Shown piece after piece: positions 56,457 to 64,000 of a stretch of DNA of 64,000 nucleotides. The translations under genes and the position numbers were made by a program. A model generated the notes under the pieces. That model was not told where the DNA came from and ran no database searches. It worked only from the letters and a program-made list of their open reading frames with translations. The DNA comes from Dysidea avara. Lineage: Eukaryota > Porifera > Demospongiae > Dictyoceratida > Dysideidae. The first letter of the stretch is position 1. Each line of letters opens with the position of its first letter. The stretch lies in assembly GCF_963678975.1 (NCBI RefSeq), contig NC_089274.1, positions 19,485,633 to 19,549,632 on the forward strand, given 5' to 3'.

Positions 56457-57902
56457 TCAAAACTTATCCATATTACACAGGTACCATTGTACTACTAGTA
56501 CTCTGACTAACCTTACAGAATTCCTAGCAGACTGCTGTTGTGAAGTAGGTAAGACTCTTGTTGGTGCAGCTGATGGGTATGGTATACATATGGAAGGATG
56601 GGGCTGGATTGGTGCCTTAGTGAGTTCTTGAGTTTTTGTCATCACTTCTCCAGCAGACTTCTCTTCAACCACTTGTTTCTCTTGACCTCTAGCTTTATTC
56701 CCTTGAATTACCTTCTCTTTTTCCTGAACTAGAGTTAGACTTTCAGCTAGCTTTTGTTGAGTTACATTTTGCTGAATTAAGCTTTGTTGAGCTGGCTTTT
56801 GTTGCAATTGAGCTAGTTGGTAATGAGCTAATTTTAGTTGAGCAAGATTCTCTTGAACTCTCATCTCCTGAGCTTTAATCTCTTGAATTATCTTCTCTCT
56901 TTCCTGGGACAGTTTTTGCTGTTGAGTTAGTTTTTGTTGAGCTCTGATCTCGTGAATTTCATTAGCAAGATTCTCTTGCATTATCTTGTCTCTTTCCCGA
57001 GTTACTTTTCGTTGAGCAAATTTCTCTGGAGCTCTCATTTGTTGAGCTTTATTCTCCTTAATCAAAGGAAAGACCTCAGCAGTTATATTATGGTTAGAAG
57101 ATGTTTGATTGCCATCATCTTGCAAAATGGCCTCAACTACAAGATCTTGAGTTATACTCTGTCTTTGGCAATAATGATCAGACGCTGTCCAAAACATTTG
57201 ACCATCATCATCATCTTGATCACTAACTTCATCGTGAAAAATGGTCTCAACTACCTGATTTTGATCAATGAATTCATTTGCCAGATCTTGATCATTTTGA
57301 TCACTAACTTCATCTATCCAATTGTTTTGATCCATACCTTCACCTGCTTGAGCTTGACTATCTTGAAAAATGAGTTCATTTCTATTCCCTATATCAGCGA
57401 CTTCAGCAGTGTGATTTTGACTCTCCCAAGTGTTCCTTTTAGTTTGAACTACCACACTATCACTTAGTGACAAGGTATCATTTACTAAGCCAGAAACTGG
57501 GTATTCAGTTACTGGACTGTTGGTCGAAAAAGCAAACGCCTCAGCTCTAGCAGATGGAGTACTGACTCTCATCTGAGCCCAATGGTTATGAATTGTTTTG
57601 GACAATTTATTTTGGGCCAGCTCCTGAACACGTGCTCTGTAAGCATAGTGAAAGTTAACAAGACATAATTCAACTGCACAACTACTAACACATACCTACA
57701 TTTACTAGATGTTGCTTGTGTGTTAAGTCTGGAGGCAGTTTCCCTGATACTGCTGCTATAAGGCACTCTCACGTAACTGACTACACAGTTAACAAACCTC
57801 TGCTTTGTTGCTGTATTATCCACATCAGCATCCTTTCCAGTTGAATCTTTTAGCAGATTAGTCCCATCTATATCGACTCGATTTGTAGGTTGTAACCTAT
57901 AT
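56457..57902 (-). CDS. Q-rich coiled-coil protein, copy B
   Basis: Function unknown; the most complete of three local paralogues. Exon 57902-57696 reads LQPTNRVDIDGTNLLKDSTG, then FVNCVVSYVRVPYSSSIRET. A 57-bp-class intron follows and the main exon begins after a TTACAG near 57640 (RVQELAQNKLSKTIHNHWAQ, MRVSTPSARAEA). It then has an Asp/Gln/Asn-rich acidic middle (DEVSDQDDDDGQMF), a long Gln/Lys/Glu coiled coil of about 150 residues (QQKLSQEREKIIQEIKAQEM), and a Pro-rich end IQPHPSICIPYPSAAPTRVL. The main frame ends at 56457, but AATTCT|GTAAGGTTAG near 56520 is a likely donor shared with copies A and C, so the true C terminus may lie in a further exon. The first exon is missing; upstream DNA is the long-TIR element. 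Confidence 0.6.
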
Positions 57903-57991
57903 CCCAGGACAGAACTCTGTATTTAAATGGATGAGTTTTTCATTTATCTGAACAAATTTATTAAACTTTATCTAAACAAAGTTATTTATTT

Positions 57992-60629
57992 TAGTAGAGC
58001 TTCTAAGCACTTTCTTTGTGCACTTTTTGATAAAAGCATGAAATTTGGTACATAGTTTGTATATACCATAAAGGTCATTTTACGATCGGGAGCCACCTCA
58101 GATTTGACCTTTGGTGACCTTTGTGTCCAATTTTGTACTTAAAATTGATAGTTTTTCCTCTAATTCATTTATACATGACTCAAAATCCACAACCTTGGTG
58201 CCAAATTAATGCTTTTACTCTAAAAAGCAAGTTGATACTTACAGAAAGTCTTTAGCTTTCTCTATTCAAAAGTTATAGAAATTTTTATAAATATAACAAA
58301 TGCTATTTTTTCTCCTGCCCACGCATATACTTTTGATATGTAAAAGAAAGAAAGTTGCTTATTCAATTATCATACTATTCACCTCAACTGGGCATGAGTA
58401 TCAGGAGCAGACCCATTAACTATCAAAGGGTGCATATAGGGTAGTAGGAGTACAGTATAGGAGGTGGGGATAACTCACTTGCACAGTGTATAAATTATAC
58501 ATAGTAGAGACCAATTTTAAATAATTGTATTAACCAAGTACGTGGGTATAGGCTAAGGTTGTAACATAGATTATATAGTAAAATACAGTTGGTACACGTT
58601 CTGATCCGTGACTACAGAAACGCAAGATTTTGTCCTCCCTCTCAAAGACCCATATATAGTAGCCCAGATTCGACTGAAACTTGTACAGTTACTTGTTTAA
58701 TACTATTTCTTGAGTATAGGGTAGTATATATGTAGAACTTGAGCGGAAATGAATAAGGAGTATTTCACTTGGATTTCACTTTTTATTGCACAATTTGTCC
58801 TCCCTCTACTGGGCTTGCATGCACTTGCACATTTTGCGATAAGATTTACAAATTAACTTTATGTACATTAGTTCTATGTTATAGGCTATATATCTTTGTA
58901 ATAACACGAAGGTGACACTAGGTCTGTAGGCGCGGATGGAGCATGCGGTTTCCAATCCCCTTTCTCTACAATTTATGGTTGTAACAAGGAACCTACGGAA
59001 GTGTGGAGGATACATGGCATCCCTATTACTGTTAGACTTGTACATACACTTACAGGTCAAGATAGCTGAGTTGATAGTTTGGAATATGTACGTATCTATA
59101 AAATCACCTTAGGAAGAGCTTTATGTAGAATTGGTGTACTAGCATAGAAGTACAACATTTGATTACATTAGAAACATGCCTTATGGCTGGTTGGTCTAAT
59201 AGCTACTTACATGTACATTCGATTATTGACATATTTCACAGTCAAGGTTGATCTATTTACTCTATTCACTGAGAAATCTATTTATGCCATTTTGGTCTAG
59301 CCATGTACGCAGTGATACTGTTCTATAATTTCAATTTGTATTCCATTGTGTGAAGTGGGTGATACGTAATTATAGCTAACCTCTATAGGCCAAAAATGAA
59401 ACTAGTCATGAGTTAGAAAGGCTCTGTTACTTTCTAGGTAAAATTTAAGAAAATTTTCACAAACTTCATGAGTGAATGATAACAAATTTGTGAAAATGTA
59501 CGTTATTGTGATCATGAATGAATATGGTTGAGTTTAAAATATTATTTTGCTAGGCCGCACAATCTAGAATAATAATGAAAATTGCTTTTTACATGATTCT
59601 GTTCAACCCTTGATTCTGCCTATATGGTATAACAGGTTTGAATGGCAACAATAAAAATTAAAGTATATACCAAATGCTTATTACTTTTTAACATTCAAAT
59701 ATGAATATCCTGCTGTACAGATTTATTAACAACCATCGTTCACAAATATGGAGAGGCAAACTACCTTGGAGCTATGTCAATATAAGCTATATTATGGCCA
59801 TATATAGTCTTTGGTTGTTTTTTATTTTTATAGCACAACAGTAGGGTTAATATATGAAATATATGATGTATTCACTTTATTCTCATGGAGACTACACGGT
59901 GTGATTATCTATACTTGATATCACTTAATCTGTTACACAGGATTTAATTGGTGCATATTGCTGCATATTATAGTTTTCCTATCCTGAAAATTAATACAAC
60001 TGTAAATTAGGCTACTTAAACAAAATCATGTAACCTGATACCATACGTAGTTACTGTAATCACCTCAGGGTTATTTTGCTGTGGTATGTAGATAGACAAA
60101 TGGCTGCATTAGACAAGCAGGCAATACAGTTTTTTGAATTTGCTGTTCCAGTGTCCCTGGTATGGAGAGGTGGTCTCTTTACACAGGTGGTTACTAAGAC
60201 AGGGTCCACTATATAACTGTACAACAATTACTCAGGATGTAATAGAACTATGTGAAAACACTGTAGTATACATATATACAACTATAATGCATGATGTGTG
60301 TGGGCGGGTGAAAATATGATCTTATAAATAACTGTAACTTTTGAATAGAGAAAGCTACAGACTTTCTGTAAGCATCAACTTGCTCTTTAGAGTAAAAGCA
60401 TTACTTTGGCACCAAGTTTGTGGGTTTTGAGTCATGTACAAGTGAAATAGAGGAAAAACTGTCAATTTTTAAGTGTAAAATTGGATACAAAGGTCACCAA
60501 AGGTCAAATCTGAGGTGGCTCCCAATCTTAAAATGACCTTTATAGTATATGCAAACTATGTACCAAGTTTCATGATTTTATCAAAAAAATGCACAAAACT
60601 TGCTTTTTTTAAGGTTAGGAGCTCTACTA
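57992..60629. mobile_element. 2.64-kb element with about 330-bp terminal inverted repeats
   Basis: TAGTAGAGCTTCTAAGCAC at the left matches the complement of the right end (TAGTAGAGCTCCTAACC). Similarity continues inward for about 330 bp with scattered differences: GGAGCCACCTCAGATTTGAC and its counterpart GTCAAATCTGAGGTGGCTCC, and AGAAAGTCTTTAGCTTTCTC versus GAGAAAGCTACAGACTTTCT. The left arm is about 57992-58325, the right arm about 60290-60629. The 2-kb interior has no ORF above about 84 codons. The target duplication is not clear (TTT on both sides). A large non-autonomous or foldback DNA transposon of unassigned family. Confidence 0.85.
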
Positions 60630-60965
60630 TTTGGACACTTTCAGTAGACAGGTGTTAGAGTCTCACTGTATAAAGGAAAAAAAATCAAGCCCATCGCACT
60701 TGCTATTATCAAGTTACACTTGTCTGAAGGCATCAGGCAGTTAGTCACTCAGTAGAAAATTCCATTGAATAATTTTGTAGCAATCTATTGGAAGCATATA
60801 GGGTCGTACTGAAAGTATTTCTGGGCTTGGTTATGCCTAACCTTTACTGCCAAGGTGTCAAGATGGTAGCTGGTTTTTAGGCGATTTTTTTGGCCAGAAA
60901 AACCCATACCTCCATGATCCCTAATGTACTGTATGATATAGCTATGTGTGTTCATTTGGAAACCC
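60630..60965 (-). repeat. Copy of the hairpin-bearing family, truncated
   Basis: Reversed body with TTATCAAGTTACACTTGTCT, GAAGGCATCAGGCAGTTAGT and CCTCCATGATCCCTAATGTA, starting right at the edge of the long-TIR element. No hairpin. Confidence 0.65.
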
Positions 60966-60989
60966 TATATTTTAACCACAGTATATTAT

Positions 60990-61895
60990 GCTCATGAGTA
61001 ACAGTAAAACAATAAGAAATGATATATCCCCACTGTGCATTTCCATTATAGTATCTTGAGCACAGTAGAGATATAACACTTCTTATTTTTTTACTGTGAT
61101 TTAATGTTGTGCACTACTCCAGCTTGTTTCGGTATTTTTTATCGGTGTGCTATGGTCCCTACTCTCGTTGAAAATTCCAAATTTTTTTGTGTACTTGTTT
61201 GTTAACTTTTTTATATAAATAATGATTATGACTGGTGAACCCACGCATACCACATCTGAAATGGCACCACGCACCCCAGCTATATCAATAAGTGAAGTAC
61301 GTACCACTATGCTTCATTGTCAGCTATGTTCAACCTATTACACAGCATTTTGAATCAAGAATTGTTCAAAAAACACCTCTGTAATCCACACATACCGAAA
61401 GAAAGAAATGGTGCCGCGTGCCCCAGTTATATCAATTATCGTCTGAAAAGTGAAATATCCATTACGTTTCATTGTTGGCTATGTTCAACTCGTTACACAG
61501 CAGTACGAATCAAGAACTGTTTGAAAAGCACCCCTGCAATCAAAATAGCCACTATGAAAAATACGGATGATTTCTGTTACGAAGGGAAGCCATCACGTGC
61601 TACTGCCAAATCGACACTTTTCGCTATCAGCAAAGATGAATGGGACACAAAGGAGGATACTGGTAAGTCCATGAGAGAATGCATTGTATGTATTGCGGTA
61701 TGCCAAAAGGCACCTCTCAGGCTGAATCGACGTCGAACAGTGAAATAATCAAGCCCGTACGTAACCTTAGCCATTATCGAGTTACGCTTGTCTGAAGGCA
61801 TCGTCAGTCAATTACTCAGTCAGTTATTCAGTCAGTAGAAAATTCCGTTTAATAATTCAAAAATTTTTTTGTAGTAACTTGTTGAAAGAGTGACC
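60990..61895 (-). repeat. Copy of the hairpin-bearing family with the longest shared frame
   Basis: A partial hairpin (61000-61182; AACAATAAGAAATGATATAT and ATAACACTTCTTATTTTTTT) is followed by the reversed body. It carries an open frame of 143 codons on plus (61317-61748): FNLLHSILNQELFKKHLCNP, MKNTDDFCYEGKPSRATAKS, DEWDTKEDTG. A segment of about 165 bp is duplicated in tandem (two GCTATGTTCAAC blocks at 61322 and 61479). Confidence 0.75.
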
Positions 61896-61925
61896 AGAGC
61901 GGAGCGAGCCAAAGTCACTCAGTAG

Positions 61926-61990
61926 AAGTGTTAGAATGTCTTTAAATTCACCAAATTAATTCTGGTGAATTTCGAGACATTCTAACACTT
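61926..61990. repeat. Imperfect 28-bp hairpin
   Basis: AAGTGTTAGAATGTCT..AAATTCACCA and its near complement TGGTGAATTTCGAGACATTC TAACACTT around a short AT loop. It directly follows the family copy that ends near 61,895. Confidence 0.75.
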
Positions 61991-63326
61991 AAAATGACTA
62001 CAGCTTCTGGGGGTTGTGCTACTGTGCCCCCCCAGCCCCCCTGCTGCCACAGATTCTATAGCTCCCCGCATATACTACTTCCTCTGCTACTGTTGCTGCC
62101 TACCACTGCCCATTTTACTTACTGTTGATCATTTACTGATTAGAACCGTGTATATTCAAGATGAATAATGATCAAAATACTGATATTGTATTATACGTTT
62201 CAATATTGACAATAGTACAATAATTATGTATGTTGTGAAGTGGAAGAGCAGGTTTACTATTACAAAATTTCAATGAAACTTGTGACAAGTGACTACTAAG
62301 TATAGGTTGTGATTATGTGCCATTCTGAAGGTCTCTAAAATAACGAAGAAACCGTGGATTTGTGCAATAACTGATTTAGACTATGGCTCGTACCGCTCTG
62401 GTCACTACCAGTAATGGTGACTTCCTGATTGAATTAGTGCTAAAATAACTCACTGGTAGACTTCCTAAATGAATACGATCATCTTTATGATCCAGCAATG
62501 CTTTCTTTATACTCTAGTGATGCTTTCTTTATACTATAGCGCTGCTTTCTTTATACTCTAGTGATGCTTTCTTTATACTCTAGCGAAGATTTCTGATGGT
62601 TGTTGTGACTGGAAACTAGCAAAGCACGTGACACGTGTGAAAAAAATTGTCACAGGTATATAATCAGTTTAGATACCTACCTGCCTGTATCTGTTGGATT
62701 TTAAATACCTCATTAATGACTAAACTTCAAAACATACTATGCGTGCCATAGTCTAAGTGGTAAAAGATACTGTACCTGTGTTTACAGTGGTTACAAAGTC
62801 AAACACAGACACTCTGTAATAATATATTGTAAAGGAACTTGTAGCTATAGCAGGAGTCTAAGATATATAAACTATGAATCAAATTCTACCCAATGCAGGC
62901 AAATTAATAGTTGAACCGGCATTCTGTCTTGTGGTCCACAGTGGAATGTTACACCTTTGCCTATGATGCAGTGGATAAGACAAACAACAATTAACAGTTA
63001 GATATGTTTTCAGACAATGAGCGACACAACATGTGCACCGGTTGGTGAAACAATTAACAAATTCAGATTTTAACTGCTCTATAAAACTTTGATATTTTGC
63101 GAAGAACTAACTATTTCTATCAGCATATACCTAATATTCCCAAAATTACACCACTAAATATACATCCCTTATTTACACTGCAGGTCAGTTTATAATGGAT
63201 ACTTTTGGAGCATCACAAAGGGTGTCATCAGTTGTCCACATTGACATGTGCTTATATGAAACTGGAGCACTGCTAGTTAGTTACAATGTGTCCATATTAC
63301 ACTAGTTCAACTGCTACTACTGCTCC
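61991..63326. other. Gene-less stretch
   Basis: No exon supported. It contains a G/C-rich repeat core (TGTGCCCCCCCAGCCCCCCT, about 62024-62043) and the 22-bp tandem repeat listed separately; otherwise AT-rich and featureless. It may include the 3' part of Q-rich copy C. Confidence 0.5.
62499..62586 (+). repeat. 22-bp tandem repeat, 4 copies
   Basis: TGCTTTCTTTATACTCTAGT followed by GA, four times head to tail with one or two changes in each unit. Confidence 0.9.
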
Positions 63327-64000
63327 TCATACTAACCTTACAGAATTCATTGTAGACTGTTGTTGGGTAGTGAATAAAACACTTGTTGGTTGTGCTGGCA
63401 TGGCCAATGGGTAAAACACGTCATCTGGAGAATGAGGTTGGATTGGTATCTCTCTGGTAACTTCTTCTTGAGCTATAGTTATCCCTTCTTGAGCAGCTGC
63501 CTCTTCAACTGATTTTACCTCACTTAGTTGTTTTTGACCTCTTATCTCCTGAGCTTGGATTATCCCCTCCCTTTCCTGAGCTAGCTTTTTTTGCAATTGA
63601 ACTAACCTTTGGGTTAGCCTTTGTTGAGCTAGGTTTTGGTGAGTTATCTTTAGTTTCTCTTGAATTTTAACTATCTTCTCTCTAGATAACTTTTCTTGAG
63701 CCCTTTTCTCTTTAGCTAGTGCTCGTTTCTCTTTAGCTTGTGCTAGTTTCTCTTTAGCTAGCTCTCGTTGAGCTTGCTTCTCTTGAGCTAACGTCTTCTT
63801 TTGAAAATTGTTTCTTTTAACATACTTCTTTCGAGTCAGTTCAGCTAGCCTTCGGATTGCTTTGACTGCTTTGAGTTGTGCCTGCCTAATCCTAGAATGC
63901 TTTTGAATAGGACGTGTACGAGCTGATGATACTGAAAGTAATTTTGTATTCCTGGGTGGTAACCAACTCCAACCACAAATGAGCCCCTCAGTAGTTATAC
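63327..64000 (-). CDS. Q-rich coiled-coil protein, copy C, partial at window edge
   Basis: Third paralogue; open from the right edge of the window to the stop at 63327, about 224 codons, with no break. It enters with a conserved block shared with copy A (RNTKLLSVSSARTRPIQKHS, RIRQAQLKAVKAIRRL; A has TVSTAHTHLWRKHSTSIRVR at the same place). A long Lys/Glu/Ala/Gln coiled coil follows (QAQRELAKEKLAQAKEKRAL), then a Pro-rich tail ending TTQQQSTMNSVRLV. AATTCT|GTAAGG just before the stop is a probable splice donor, as in copy B, so the last residues may be intronic. The N-terminal exons lie outside the window. Function unknown. Confidence 0.65.
   Translation of the reverse strand, partial: ITTEGLICGWSWLPPRNTKLLSVSSARTRPIQKHSRIRQAQLKAVKAIRRLAELTRKKYVKRNNFQKKTLAQEKQAQRELAKEKLAQAKEKRALAKEKRAQEKLSREKIVKIQEKLKITHQNLAQQRLTQRLVQLQKKLAQEREGIIQAQEIRGQKQLSEVKSVEEAAAQEGITIAQEEVTREIPIQPHSPDDVFYPLAMPAQPTSVLFTTQQQSTMNSVRLV

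Noticed and set aside
56934-57467. 177-codon plus-strand frame opposite Q-rich copy B
   Set aside because: Antisense to the Gln/Asp-rich exon; hydrophobic composition is just the complement of CAA/GAT-rich codons, and the minus strand has splice signals and paralogues.
1-64000. CRISPR array or bacterial defence island
   Set aside because: The short tandem repeats (17-26 bp units) have no spacers and lie in intron-bearing eukaryotic DNA.

Overview
The window looks like nuclear DNA of a sponge, probably a demosponge (inference). It is AT-rich and carries intron-split animal genes with very short introns (about 48-60 bp in SPEF1 and MRNIP). It has a ciliary gene (SPEF1), a Death-NACHT-LRR receptor of the kind expanded in sponges and cnidarians, and a dense mix of Harbinger, hAT, DIRS-like and palindromic elements. 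I see no bacterial operons, CRISPR array, rRNA or convincing functional tRNA.

Layout. 1-15,560 is a compact housekeeping block: an unrecognised gene (46-1448, minus), SDF2 (1632-2801, minus), SPEF1 (2972-4689, plus), an SLC25A51-like mitochondrial NAD+ carrier (4842-5744, plus), MRNIP (5835-6959, minus) and a TTC39-family gene (7054-15,560, plus, 14 exons). Two pairs are head-to-head with tiny shared promoters (SDF2/SPEF1 about 170 bp, MRNIP/TTC39 94 bp), and the carrier and MRNIP converge on shared poly(A) ground.

17,243-50,613 holds one large innate-immune type receptor gene. A short N-terminal exon is followed by a Death-domain exon (20,497), a 51-bp exon (27,327), a helical exon (29,500), a probable 39-bp exon (45,127) and a huge terminal NACHT + LRR exon (45,234-50,613). 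Every internal junction is phase 1. The LRR part is about 18 tandem units of 56 residues; a short deletion after unit 9 shifts the frame, so the last 9 units are out of frame with the NACHT part. The 15-kb intron before the NACHT exon is a transposon graveyard: a degraded DIRS-like fossil, a 2.69-kb Harbinger with both its genes, hAT-type MITEs with clear 8-bp target duplications, and many copies of one hairpin-bearing repeat family.

50,614-64,000 contains three paralogous glutamine-rich coiled-coil genes on the minus strand (51,371-53,030 broken; 56,457-57,902; 63,327 to beyond the window edge), a Helitron-type helicase fragment, a hAT MITE, and a 2.64-kb element with about 330-bp terminal inverted repeats.

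The most unusual items are the nested repeat family with large foldback hairpins and a shared short reading frame, a dispersed 18-bp motif (consensus ACTCTAATARARCAGTCA) in introns and intergenic DNA, the homogenised and frame-broken LRR array, and the unrecognised Q-rich gene trio next to the receptor. I could run no searches; names rest on sequence features recognised by eye.
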